64,000 nt of DNA, taken from contig CP145412.1 in assembly GCA_036867785.1 (NCBI GenBank), positions 930,001-994,000 of the forward strand. Direction: 5' to 3'. This document shows, piece by piece, positions 53,585 through 64,000 of this stretch; the first letter of the stretch is position 1, and each line of letters starts with the position of its first letter. The notes beneath the pieces were generated by a model. It was not told where the DNA came from and did not search any database. It was given only the letters and a program-made list of their open reading frames with translations. A program made the position numbers and the translations under genes. Source of the stretch: Plasmodiophora brassicae (taxonomy: Eukaryota; Endomyxa: Phytomyxea; Phytomyxea; Plasmodiophorida).

Positions 53585-55781
53585 TCATTTCCCGCCGACA
53601 TACTTCTCAGGCGCCAGCATTTTCTCGGGGCGGACCCATTTGTCGAAGTCTTCTTCAGAGCAGACGCCCAGCGCCAATGCAGCCTCCTTTAACGTCGTGC
53701 CCTCTTTATGTGCTTTCTTGGCCGCCGCAGCGGCATCTGAACAGAATATCAGAGCAAGACAAGGGTTCCAGGGCCATCGGGACGTACTGTCATATCCAAT
53801 GTACGGGTTCAGCGCCGTAACAAGCATAAGCGATTTGTGCAGCAGGGAGTCGATCCTCTCTTCATTCGCATCAATACCAGCAATGCAATTCTTCGTCAGC
53901 GAGCGACCTGCAAAAAGGTGAGCCGTGAGATAGGTCAATGGGGGCACGACTACTTACAGCCATCGCCCAGCAGCCTGATAGACTGACACAGGTTCCTGAT
54001 GATGACAGGCTTGAAGACTGTGTCAAACACCGGATTAGACTTGAAATATGCAGGGGAACGATGCCCACACCGTTCAGCTGGAAGTGACCGTTGGACCCTG
54101 CTATACTAACGGCAGAATGGTTCCCCATCTACAACAATGTTACATACATCCCAACCGCAACGAGAAGCCGACACACCACTTGGCAGGCAACCATTGTAAT
54201 TGCCTCACACTGCGTCGGATTCACCTTTCCCGGCATGATTGAGCTTCCGGGCTCGTTTTCAGGAAGACGAAGTTCACCGAGGCCACATCTAAGAGGCATA
54301 TAATAAGGAGCCAGCGATTCATGGGTCGATCTGTGCGAACCGGGGGCCACTGCCCAGGAAACGGATGTCATTGGCGATCTTCATTAAAGACACAGCAACG
54401 GTGTTCAGCGCACCGGAGCAGTGAACAAGTGCATCATGCGCAGCGAGAGCTTCAAACTGCCAAAAGCAATTAGATACCCAGATATAAATGGTCGAACTCT
54501 GCGACCTTGTCGGTTGCAGTCACGAATGGGAGCGACGTTAAACGACTGATTTCGGCTGCGACAAGGTGGTCGAACCCGACGTAGGTGTTCAGACCCTGTT
54601 CAATGTATGAGCCAGTTATTGGTCGTGTCACTTGTTGATGGCTGGTAACCTACAGATCCGACTGCCGTGCCACCCTGCGCCAGCTGATACAGTTTAGGAA
54701 GCGACTCTTGAACCCGTTGTATGCCGTACTGAATCTGAGTGGCGAAACTGCAGAATTGTGTTAAACAGGCCCAAGCGGAAAGGTAACGATCTGGAATCGA
54801 GTTACGCTCCAAATTCATCACTCAGCCGGAGAGGTGTTGCATCCTGTGTATGGGTCCTCCCGATCTTGATGATGTGCTGTACAAAAAGCAAGGGTCACAA
54901 GTAATGAAGGAACCGTTGCAAGGAAACGAAACCTTGAAATCCTCTGCCTTTGTTTTAAGAGCGCCATGCAGTTCTTGTAGGGCAGGGATCAAACGATTGT
55001 GAATCTCATTGCATGCTGCAATGTGCATGACTGTTGGGAACCTAATTGCCCTTAGCCATGTTACGACGACAACGGAAGTGGATTCTGGCATACGAGTCAT
55101 TCGATGACTGGCTCATGTTAACATGGTCGTTGGGGTGCACTGGTTTCTATAAGGGTGAACAATTAGTAACGGCTGTAGACAGGAACGCTATGTTATGTGG
55201 TACCTTGGAGCCGATGACGCCACCGAGGATCTCAATGGCGCGATTCGAAATCACTTCGTTGGCATTCATGTTGGACTGCGTCCCCGAACCTGTCTGCCAT
55301 ACGACCTATTTGCAACAGATGCAATCAGAGCGCGCCCTGTGCAATTGATATATTTTCACACGAGTGGGAAGTGCTCATCGAGCTGGCCGTCGATGACCTC
55401 ATCCGCAGCTTGACAAATCGCTTTTGCAATCTCAGGTTTCAGACCGAATTGCTGGTTGACAGTGGCCGCAGCCTTCTTCAGGACACCAAAAGCTCGAACT
55501 ACAGGTACAGGCACTGGAGGCAGTCAGATCGTTAGTAGGTTATTACTGAGCGCATGGCATGACTGGGGCAGCTTACTGCGTTCGCGGTCTCCACCGATAT
55601 CGAAATTCTGAATGGACCTACATAGGCGAAACGTCAGGCACGCTGGGCCGGCAACCCAATTCGACGGCTGGAAGGCGTACCGCTGCGTCTGAGCGCCCCA
55701 GTACGCAGACGCTGGGACATGGATCTCTCCAAACGTATCGCGTTCCACGCGAGTCTCCGCCTGGTCGCGCCGATCAGCCAT
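53585..55781 (-). CDS. FH: Class II fumarate hydratase
   Basis: Fifteen exons: 55781-55681, 55617-55577, 55513-55362, 55305-55204, 55146-55094, 55041-54933, 54876-54806, 54747-54654, 54595-54506, 54456-54341, 54288-54180, 54128-54071, 54017-53958, 53907-53788 and 53736-53585. Introns 49-63 bp; 475 aa. It starts [20 protein letters not shown]. Landmarks: [70 protein letters not shown], the fumarase signature [16 protein letters not shown] and [20 protein letters not shown]. The intron at 55514-55576 has a CTACTAAC branch site. Converts fumarate to malate. No mitochondrial presequence is visible with this start; frame is open further upstream, but only from a GTG. Confidence 0.95.
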
Positions 55782-56950
55782 CAACCCGGGGACGCTTTCC
55801 GTACCGGCAGACAGACCCTGCTGATCAACGTACGGATTTGACAGGCCATACCGTCGTGCGACGAGCGACGGAACACGCGTCCAAGCATGGAATCTAGCAC
55901 ACCCGGTACGATTTGAGCCGCAAGGCCGAGGGGGCACTGGAATTCAAAAATTTCGTCCAAAACGATGGGGTCGACTGCACTGCCCCGCGGGCATTGCCGT
56001 TTGCCGACGCGGGCATCGACCACCGATAAAGACTGTTTCTGGGTACCATTCAATGTTTGCAGAATTGGGCTGTTATGATGTAGGGACACGTTATTTTATT
56101 CCTGGTCTTTGGAGGTTTTCAGCACTGGCTTGTGCAAAGGGCCGCACGGTTGGACCATGTTCTAAACAGACAAGTAGCGATGTCCGTCAGTGGGCTGCCA
56201 AACCTATAGCTGTTTCATTGGAACCGACCATCAGAAGGTTGTACTTGATCGACCCGATAGACTCGTTCTCGGCAATCGCGAAGTAGGCCGTTAACGGTGC
56301 ATGCCCGATGTACGACGCAAGCGAATCCCGATGTTGATTCGCCAGCCATTCGCTGCAGAACAACCGCAGACGGGCACAACGGTCAGTCATTCGGCTTCAG
56401 ACCTCATCGGCTCATCATACTATTTACTCAAGTCGGCATGTCCGGTTCCGACATATTTCATCTGAAGGTGCTCAAGCTGGCTGTTAAGGCTGAACTTATC
56501 CTAACGGGGATTCGGTCAGGGCTGCCCGTATCCACCGCAGGCCGTTCCATACCATGGCGGCCCACCCAATCACGGCGACGACGCCGGCCTATCACCAACG
56601 GACTTCCGTGTCAGGGTGCGCGGTCCGGCGAACTGGGCCCGGTGCGCGGTATCACTTATCTCGGCACTACATCACGATCAGTCACGCCTGTCTTCAACAC
56701 TAGACAACACGGGGAAATTTTATTGACTTCGGCGATGGGGAACGTCTTCGATAAGCCAAATATGCAGCTACGGCAGCGAAAGCCACGACAGCGTACGTTC
56801 GTGTTCGTTTGGTGTTACTGTTCGGCTGCCTAGAGGTTGACGATTGACCGGAAGCGGGTACGCCGCCTTTCAAAAGTAAGAGGGACGAGCCGCTGACAGA
56901 TCTAAAACACGCGCAGTTAAGAGGGTGGCACAGCGCATCGACACGGCGAC
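55782..56950. other. 1.2-kb interval without a confident gene
   Basis: A plus frame at 56297-56833 (178 codons) and a minus frame ending at 56700 with a hydrophobic segment (YAVVAFAAVAAYLAYRRR) are open. Either could be an exon, but no partner was found. The minus segment could be a C-terminal membrane anchor of the neighbouring minus-strand gene. The rest holds nothing recognisable. Confidence 0.3.
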
Positions 56951-57821
56951 CTACAATGCCGAAACGAACGCCATCATCTGAATGGCTTTGAATAAACGAT
57001 TGGGCAAGTTCCGCGTGTGCCTCAGCTGAAGGAGGGCGAGCGTAGCAAACCCGCAAAGGAGAACCCGATACATAGCAGGATGTACTGCCAAGAGAGGGTT
57101 CCTGCGCGCATACATCTCGATCCACGATTGCAGAAGGTTTCGAATTCGCCGCTCTGCGACCTCGACAACAATTGGCGCTAGGAACGGCGTCTGCGATGGC
57201 TCAGGCACCGATGGATGTACAGGCGGACGAACGGCGAGGCGACGACGAATATGTGTCGGCAGAAGGAGATTCGATATCGGTTTCGGGACAACGTTAATTA
57301 CGCCATTGCGAGTTATGGTGCGTCGAACACCAGCCGGCAATCGAGCAATTGCACGCGCTGTCTGGTCCGAATCCATCTGAAGCCCAACAACAATAGCGCC
57401 ATCAACGATGTCACCAACGCGGCTTATAATGCTTCTTGATACATCAAGGAGGCTCCTAACGTGAGCAACTGTCAAATACAATGCTGGCATAGGAATCGTT
57501 GACAGCTCGTTACATATTGACAAGCGATTGTTGGATGTGAAGAGGAAGTACAGATGCTAATCCACGCGACTGGGCGAAGAATATGAGCGCAGCGCATGTA
57601 GCCGAGAAAGATACGACAATTAGGATAACCGCCGAACGCATGTCGGCCGGCATCGCACTCCAGAAGGTTAACAGGGCCGACACCAGCGACGAGAACGCAA
57701 TGCAGAGCAGAGCCATCATCGGCAGCAAGATGCTAACAGGTTTTAGTCGAGGCTGCCTCGGCGCCGGCACCCCGCCGACGACTGTCGTCGGCTGCCATCG
57801 CGGCCGACCAGCCCCGGACAT
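56951..57821 (-). CDS. Predicted multi-pass membrane protein, unidentified
   Basis: ATG 57821 starts MSGAGRPRWQPTTVVGG. Hydrophobic segments: SILLPMMALLCIAFSSLVSA, then SAVILI and either VVSFSATCAALIFFA or, if an intron 57688-57627 is spliced (GTCGTA..GATTAG), HLYFLFTS. The long second part (VRSLLDVSRSIISRVGDIVD, TPFLAPIVVEVAERRIRNLL) is amphipathic, and a last helix (MYRVLLCGFATLALLQL) lies near the stop at 56951. The splice model is tentative. It starts 110 bp after the DHHC gene on the same strand. No family recognised. Confidence 0.45.
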
Positions 57822-57931
57822 GGGTATAATAATCGCGTCGACGATTGCGCAATCCGCTTTACTCGATGCGTGCGACAAAGTCGATGCTACTGATTGCTGG
57901 GATGTCGCTCATCGCCCGTCAATGCATCGCG

Positions 57932-58710
57932 CTACAGGCCTCGGTCGTGGGAAGAATTACAGGGGGTGCAGATAGCTGCACCGTCGTTTGAGGTTGACAG
58001 CCATTCTCGCATGGTCATGTTGCGGAATATGAGAACGATGTGCAGGCAGGTTAGGTACCCGGTCGCCATTGCTGTTGATATTAGTCCTGCAAGGACCAGC
58101 ATGGCAAGTTGTAGTATCGCGAAGTTGTGGACCATCTCGAAGCGCAGGGTCCGTACAGCGGCGTATGTGCACAGAGCCGTCGTTGTCATCTCGTAGAGCA
58201 GATAGAGGGCAAGGTTATCCTGGCCACAACCTGGCAATGCAGTGTCAACCCCCAACCAGAAACACATTCGAATGAAAGCAGACAGTTAGCAGTCACGACG
58301 CAGTGGTGATCCATTCGACGAACGCAGCGCTGGCATGTACTGCAGTGGTGCGACCGCGGGGGACACCACGCTTGGCACGTGGAGCAGAAGCGATAGTCGG
58401 GCCCTTTGTCGGCCTCCAAGTCGCTGGCCACATAGCCAGGATGCGACGCGCATAATAGGGCGTACATGGCGATATGTAACGCAATGGCAACGAGTTCCGC
58501 CCTGGAAACGCTCGCAATGCACCAGAGCCCTGCTGTCAGCACCAGTTCATATGCCATCACCAACAACCTCGTCGCCATTTTCTGATGCTTCAACCTCTTC
58601 AGCGCTAGGCACGCGCAACCTCGTCTCTCATCCAGGCAGCAGACATTCCTGTCCTTGTATACAGACAACTCCCTCTTGAAGTCGTGCCCTTCATAGCGGG
58701 CGGCAAGCAT
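57932..58710 (-). CDS. DHHC-type palmitoyltransferase
   Basis: ATG 58710 starts MLAARYEGHDFKREL. Two helices (RLLVMAYELVLTAGLWCI, AELVAIALHIAMYALLC) precede the DHHC cysteine-rich domain: DYRFCSTCQAWCPPRSHHCS, then CQRCVRRMDHHC. After an intron beginning at GTCGTG near 58303 the protein continues DNLALYLLYEMTTTALCTYA and two more helices (FAILQLAMLVLAGLIST, LTCLHIVLIF), ending at 57932. Zinc-binding CxxC and H residues are intact. Oddity: the stretch after DHHC that is normally PW..NC(V/I)G..N is not recovered with any splice choice I tried (the exon resumes near GCGQDN). Transfers palmitate to cysteines of membrane proteins, usually at Golgi or plasma membrane. Confidence 0.75.
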
Positions 58711-58803
58711 CCGCACTGGCGTCGGTCGGTCGTACGAACCAAGTCCAAACGTTCAGCGAAAACCGTTCAGAGTCCAGTGGGGTTCGGTGCGCACTGGCTG
58801 CGG

Positions 58804-58822
58804 CGAGAGAGAGAGAGAGAGT
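58804..58822. repeat. GA dinucleotide tract
   Basis: About nine GA units between the DHHC gene and DYNLL start, within their shared divergent upstream region. Confidence 0.85.
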
Positions 58823-58915
58823 GAAGTCGAGAGTGGATCCGTCACAGCGGTTTTTGGTGGCTCGCGGGTGTGTGAGAGCGCGCGCGGTCGTGTCGTCGGG
58901 GCGCAGCAGGCCTGA

Positions 58916-59203
<288 letters not shown>

Positions 59204-59701
59204 TATCGCCATACTTGCTGTGTCCATGTCTGTACAGTTATGGGTCTATCGCCGCGCGCCTCCCATCTGTGCTGACTGCATTGTATAGAATACCGGTCCC
59301 AATATTCCAGTTTTGCCTCTCGATCTGGGTTCATTTCAAATAAATCGTCCAAGGCGGGTTTGCCTTGTTTGAAACTTTTATAGTCCCACCCAGCTGGCAA
59401 CAGACGTCAGACTTCGTTTACACCTGATGGGATCCAACCGAATCGCCGATGAGCAGGCCACTCGGCAACCAACTCAGGTTCTATCTTTAGATCGATCTAT
59501 TTCTTGAATCGAAGGCGGTTGACAGGTCCGTCAATCGGCAAGCAGAACCATTACGGTTTCCAGCCTGTTGCGCGTTCAACGCCTGCTTGGACTGGAACGC
59601 ATCGCAACGTCGTCGAGAGATTAAGCACGGGTTTAATCTTGGAGATTGATCAACGGTGGTCCGGAACGCGTCGTCGTCTGCCGGCAGATTCTATTCTAAT
59701 C
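59204..59701. other. Intergenic interval
   Basis: About 500 bp. A short minus frame (59400-59161, WDYKSFKQGKPALDDLFEM) is open but has no partner or family. Nothing else seen. Confidence 0.35.
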
Positions 59702-60340
59702 ATGGCGTATCACATCGCGCTGTACCCGGACTGGGACAGGAAGGCGGCGTTCTTTTCGGCGGCCATGGTCCTAATTGTCATTGGCCCCGTCTGCATATTC
59801 CCATTGACAATCCTTGTCTCGGCCGCTGAGCTTAGCGAGAACATCACCGATTCGATTCTGCAACCAGCGCTACCGACTCCCGAGGCGGAGATGCAGGCCC
59901 TCTTGGATAAGGTGCGAGCGTTATACTCTTCGGCGCCCTACGTCTTCTCCCAGGTGACGTGAGATGCGTGTTATTTTTCGATTGGAACGAGCGTGACACT
60001 GCTGTAGACGGTAAGGTTCCTAACCATGTCCTCAAGAGAGTTCCCAGAGAGGAAGACGGTGAATGAAGGCATGTACAAAACCGCGGCCAATGTCATGATG
60101 AACCGGCCTCTGTCGCGTGATCCCTTAACCATTGGGCGGTTGAAGGGACTGGTGGAGATCGCACTGGTGGCCATTTCGATGAAAGAGCAGGAAGAAAAGA
60201 TGATCAGGGTGCGCCAAGACGTACAGCGCCAGTCGTATCGTCTTCCTCCTGACGATGATTTGCTTTACTGTACTGGGTATGTTATAAATCGTAATGCCCG
60301 CTATGCGGTAAACGCTGATATCTCCGATATGCAGGGATAA
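59702..60340 (+). CDS. Single-pass membrane protein, unidentified
   Basis: Exons 59702-59953 and 60008-60340 (54-bp intron, GTGACG..GCTGTAG, phase 0) give about 194 aa. ATG 59702 starts MAYHIALYPDWDRKAAFF. One membrane helix follows (AAMVLIVIGPVCIFPLTILV), then an acidic/proline linker and a helical soluble part (YKTAANVMMNRPLSRDPLTI, LVEIALVAISMKEQEEKMIR). A GTATGT at about 60278 could be a further donor, so the C-terminus is uncertain. No family recognised. Confidence 0.5.
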
Positions 60341-60870
60341 CTCGACGAACTCGTGCGTTTGCTGTAACGAGCCCTTTAGTCAAGAATGTCTCGTTTTCAA
60401 GTACCGATGCAACACCCATGCTGCACATACGTCGTGTGCGTGCGACCGAGCTGATGAACAGCCGGACCTGGATCCAAACTCGTGCAGCATTTGCTGTCGC
60501 GATACGGTTAGTCCAAAGTACCAGAATATGTCATGCTTCGTTGGCCATTAATACCGTGCCTTTGCAGACCGGCCCTGACGCCTAGTCGTACCGCTGGTAC
60601 TGGTTCCATATGCGCCTACTGTCGAAAACATCCCTTGCAATTTGGGCATGTTTAAAAGTGTGCACCGTAATCGTTCGTTTACCAATCGAGTGTCGCGTCA
60701 AAATGCCATTGCTTGCGTGTTGCGTCCCCTGGCTGTTGGCTTGTATTGCATCAGGATGGAATAAGATGCAGGCGCCGTATGGTAGCAGAGGTGGCATTCG
60801 TTCCGGCAGCGCCCATGAGTCACGAGGTCATACACGAAAACCACAGCGTCTGTGAAGAACGATCGTCGAC
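60341..60870. other. Intergenic interval
   Basis: About 530 bp with no supported coding segment or RNA on either strand. Confidence 0.35.
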
Positions 60871-61320
60871 ATGCGGCCAATGCCTGCTTTGTGGTGGCTG
60901 ATACCATCGTTGATCGCGGTTCGCGCTGCTCTGCAAGGACAGCAGCCCTACGTGGCGTCCCTGCGCTTGCAGCTGGCCGAAGGCGTTATTGTCTTCCCAT
61001 CGTCATCGCCGGCAACGTTCGGTATGGGATCGACGTTCTGTATGCAAAGAAACGCCACCGCTGTCAGCCTCGCAACGTTGCAGAAGGTCGCAAACGACTC
61101 CGCTGCCCGTGGCTCGTCTCTGCAGGCAGATTTGTCAACGATGTACCCAGACGTATCGCGTTCGGGCACGAACCGCTTCTGGATGGCACCCGCCCCGAAC
61201 GCGACGGACTGCCTGGCCGTCGACGTGTCCCCGAGTGGCCTGACCCAGACGTCCTCGCCGTGCTCGACCTTGCTCCTCATGCTGTGCTATGGCACGATCC
61301 CCAACTACGACCAGAAATAA
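60871..61320 (+). CDS. Predicted secreted protein, possibly C-type-lectin-like
   Basis: Single exon, 149 aa, ATG 60871. Signal peptide MRPMPALWWLIPSLIAVRAA. The mature part has two candidate N-glycosylation sites (NAT, NDS). It ends with NRFWMAPAPNATDCLAVDVS and SPCSTLLLMLCYG. The order W..DCL...SPC..LLLMLC recalls the end of C-type lectin domains (W...DC......C...F.C), but the WND calcium motif is missing and the domain would be short. Function unknown. Confidence 0.5.
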   Translation: MRPMPALWWLIPSLIAVRAALQGQQPYVASLRLQLAEGVIVFPSSSPATFGMGSTFCMQRNATAVSLATLQKVANDSAARGSSLQADLSTMYPDVSRSGTNRFWMAPAPNATDCLAVDVSPSGLTQTSSPCSTLLLMLCYGTIPNYDQK

Positions 61321-61399
61321 CCATGACGCTTTATGCTGCACGACCGTTGGTTGAGCGAACCCATTTGTGGAGAATTGCGCAGCCAGCTCGTTGCGTACG

Positions 61400-64000
61400 A
61401 TGACGATGACGGTGGCAGAGGCGCGTCAGGCCATGGCGCACAGTCTGAACTGCCTGCTGCAGGGCGGGCCGGATCGGAACCGGCGCGCCCAGGCGCTCCG
61501 GTCGTTGCGGGCGACTCTGGGCGCTGCCGGCGTCATCGGCGACGCCCGGCGGGTCGATGTCGATGTGGCGTCGCTCGTTACCGATGCGACGTTCCTGGAT
61601 GCGATTGCGGCGGGGCTTCGAGATCCCAGCGAGAACTGTCGTACCCTGGCCGTCGCGTTAGTCAACGAGTAGGGTTGGTTGCCGCTCATCGTTGGTATCG
61701 TTCGTTGAGCGCTGCGTGCGTAGCCTGGTGTCGCCTGGGTTGTGCGGCTTGCCCGAGGCGGTGCATGCGCTGTTCACGGCGGTCGTCGCGATATGCGCTG
61801 AGCGCCTACAGGCTGTTGCTATCGTCGAACCCGCCGAAGAAATTCGCTTGGCCTTGCTGCAGGTCCTTGCGAAGGTTACGGGTCTGGCGGATTCTGCCCT
61901 TGTGCAAACTCAGGCCGAATCACTGGCCAGGACGGCATCGCGTGTCGCCTTGGACCCGTTTCCCGACCTCAAACTGGAGGCGTGCGCGCTGACCCGCCAT
62001 GTCGCACGACAAGCGCCGTCCTGCAACTTCGACCAGGTCATTCCTGTCGTACTTGCGAACCTGAAACATCAGCGCTCGAAGGTCCGCCTGGAAAGCCTCT
62101 CTGCGTTAGGAGCGATTGCCCAGGTGTGATTCATCGTGTGTGCGGTTCTTCTCAAGTAGACGTTGTAACACGTTCCCCAGGCGGCGGCAACCCTTGGAAA
62201 AGTCGTGCCGCAGTGGATCACCGAAAGCTTCATTCCGGCGCTGGGCAGCCTTGTTTACGATCACTCAGGACCGGTACGGATCGCTGCCTGCACTGAGGTC
62301 TGTTACTATTTAACGACCAACCGGACCAGTTCTGACGCTTGGCACGCAGGCGGTTAGCATTGCAACGAACTTCGACGTGCCGAATGGAAGTTCAGTGCTC
62401 TGCAGCCTGCTTATGGTCGTCCTTTCAGCATTAGCCGACTCCTCAGATGACGTTCGCCATCAGGCGGAATCCAACTGTAAGGTGTCCCTAGATGGTATGT
62501 ATCGCTGTCGCTCTGTACTGCGTTCGCTGACATCGTTGAAATCAGACTCTGTCTTTCTGGACAATTTGTCGTCACTTCTCAACTCCCAGGTCAGTGCATC
62601 CGAAAGTCCAGCACGTAAATGTGTACTCACAGTCTTCTAGCTGATTGGGTCACTGTCTGCTTGGACGGTGGCCGTAAGACGCAATGCAGCGTGCGCTCTG
62701 CGGACACTGGTTGGCCTCGTGGAACGAGACGTCACGGGTCACCTTGACAAAATTGTTCCAAGCGTTGCTCGTGCAGTGTTCCAGGAAGATGACCCGGAAA
62801 ACGTTGCCCATTTATACGATGTGGCATACTTGATTGGCAAGTGTGCAGATCCGTGCGCTTCGCTGGAAACACTTGTGAGAGGTAGATTGGCTGCGACCTC
62901 ATTCGTGGATGTGTTCGTCTTAGCGATTTACAGTGTTCGATGATGCTACTGGTGTGGTCGATACGTTGCGCGCCAAGAGATGTACATCAGTCATTAGCGT
63001 GGTGTGCCACGTCCTCCGAGGCATAGGTGAACAAAACTGTGGGACTGAAGCTTCGACGGCATCTCTATCCTTGTCGCAAATCTTGAAACACCGCTTCCTG
63101 TTCATCGATGCTGACGTGTCGCTTCGACGTGCAAGTCTAGACCTAATTGCGGCAATGTCTAATCATTTGCCATCAGTGTGCCCAGTTCTAGAGACTGATC
63201 TGGCACTAGCAATGCTGCTTCTATGGGATGCAAATGATAAGCATCTTCTAAAAGTGGCAGGAAATTTGTGTTCCTGTCTTCCGGAGGCCAGTCAGCCTTC
63301 GGCAGTGTTCGCACGACACTTCTTCGATGTGCTTGCATATGTCAGAGATAAAGGGTATTCCTGCAATGCGTTCATCGCGCCCATTGCGTACTGACAACAA
63401 CACAGTGCTGCTGACGTGGAGGCTATCAGGTTGCTCACAGCTCTTGTTAGCCAGAGTGCAGACGCTATGCTCGCCGTTCACGTCGAGGGATTACTGGACT
63501 GCTTTAGAGCTTTCAGTAACGACGGTTCCGCGCAAGGTTCGCACGCCAATCATCAAGTTGTCTTCTTTGTTATAACGCGAGTTTCAAAGGTGTCCCTGTA
63601 AAGTCAGCCATCTTGCTTATGATCAATACGATGCTCCAAACGACTGCTGCCATCACTGTCTTTATTGGTCGGAGGTTGTCTCGTGTACCTTTCTTCGTCT
63701 GATGTGCTCGCAGACTCTGTCGTTGATGAGTTTGTCGCGCCAAATCTTGTTTGGCAGGCCGGAAAGCAAGCTGGCGTTCTCAGAAGCCGGGCAGCTGTAT
63801 GTCTACAGACGTGTTTCATCTCAAACCCGGAGCTACTGAGGACAGTGTCGTTACCTGTCCTTGCAAGACTCTTTCCGCTTCTCTTGTCTGCGATCGATGA
63901 CTTCGACGTATCCATTCGGTATGTTTGTTGTCTGCTGGTCTCAGTCTCAGGGCATTGATGTTATGGATAGTCTCGCCTGTGTGCCACTTGTGCAGGCGAT
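61400..64000 (+). CDS. DNAAF5: Dynein axonemal assembly factor 5 (HEATR2), 3' truncated
   Basis: Exons: 61400-61668, 61724-62123, 62181-62297, 62350-62589, 62641-62881, 62934-63354, 63406-63536, 63590-63667, 63714-63918 and 63996 to beyond the window. Introns 46-57 bp except the last (77 bp). It starts MTMTVAEARQAMAHSL. HEAT repeats run throughout: ENCRTLAVALVN, EEIRLALLQVLAKVTG, LDPFPDLKLEACALTRHVAR, RSKVRLESLSALGAIAQ, SGPVRIAACTEV and DEFVAPNLVWQAGKQAGVLR. The last matches human ILAPNLQWHAGRTAAAIR, and order along the protein fits DNAAF5. It is a cytosolic factor for preassembly of axonemal dynein arms, so the organism is ciliated. The C-terminal part lies outside the window. Confidence 0.85.

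Noticed and set aside
56297-56833. 178-codon plus frame
   Set aside because: Arginine/proline-rich with no domain, signal or splice partner. Insufficient support to call a gene.

Overview
This is nuclear DNA from a compact, intron-bearing eukaryote, not a prokaryote. About 30 protein-coding genes are packed into 64 kb on both strands, often less than 150 bp apart. Most are interrupted by spliceosomal introns of about 40-65 bp (GT..AG, some with a visible CTAAC-type branch site). The gene set points to a flagellated unicellular organism, possibly a protist related to animals and fungi, but the lineage is inferred from gene content only. It includes axonemal genes (ODAD1/CCDC114-type outer-arm docking subunit, DNAAF5, DYNLL, a WDR49/64-like EF-hand/WD40 protein, MLF), a Slo/BK-type channel, Miro, CHID1, NADPH oxidase, Elongator and Mediator subunits.

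Layout. 1-0.7 kb: 3' part of TIPIN. 0.9-2.7 kb: CTNNBL1 (minus). 2.7-3.8 kb: unresolved. 3.8-4.2 kb: small conserved protein. 4.5-5.8 kb: proteasome ATPase PSMC5/Rpt6. 6.1-7.3 kb: secreted ankyrin protein. 8-11 kb: intronless TPR/DUF4470 protein (minus). 11.4-12.9 kb: CHID1. 13-14.4 kb: WD40 protein. 14.5-16.3 kb: ODAD1. 16.4-17.3 kb: mitochondrial uL15. 17.6-18 kb: MED11-like. 18.4-19.1 kb: MLF. 19.6-22.2 kb: Miro (14 exons). 22.3 kb: mitochondrial bL36. 22.9-24.7 kb: CM1-motif coiled-coil protein. 24.8-25.9 kb: ELP4. 26.1-28.9 kb: WD40 protein. 29.1-30.5 kb: RUVBL1. 30.6-31.6 kb: Harbinger-type Myb-like protein. 33.6-34.6 kb: trehalose-phosphatase. 35.2-36.9 kb: RCC1-repeat protein. 37.1-38.5 kb: pantothenate kinase. 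38.6-40.3 kb: SCPx thiolase. 40.6-44.5 kb: Slo/BK-like channel. 45.2-46.9 kb: TRMT1. 47.1-47.5 kb: ArsC-family protein. 48.2-51.4 kb: NADPH oxidase locus. 52.4-53.6 kb: paired small surface proteins. 53.6-55.8 kb: fumarase (15 exons). 57-58.7 kb: membrane protein and DHHC enzyme. 58.9 kb: DYNLL. 59.7-61.3 kb: two small membrane or secreted proteins. 61.4 kb to the end: DNAAF5, truncated by the window.

Most notable. The NADPH-oxidase locus reads best as one gene in which an SH3 domain, a p22phox-like four-helix subunit and a complete gp91phox/NOX catalytic subunit form a single polypeptide of about 840 residues. The subunits are joined by a 60-bp intron that keeps frame. I know of no described oxidase with this layout. 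Other oddities are a Slo-like channel whose selectivity filter reads TTGLGG, a pantothenate kinase with an N-terminal dimerisation/docking-like motif, and a CM1 protein with a decapeptide array.

Gene models were built by hand from splice consensus, frame and recall of protein families; no alignment or database search was run.
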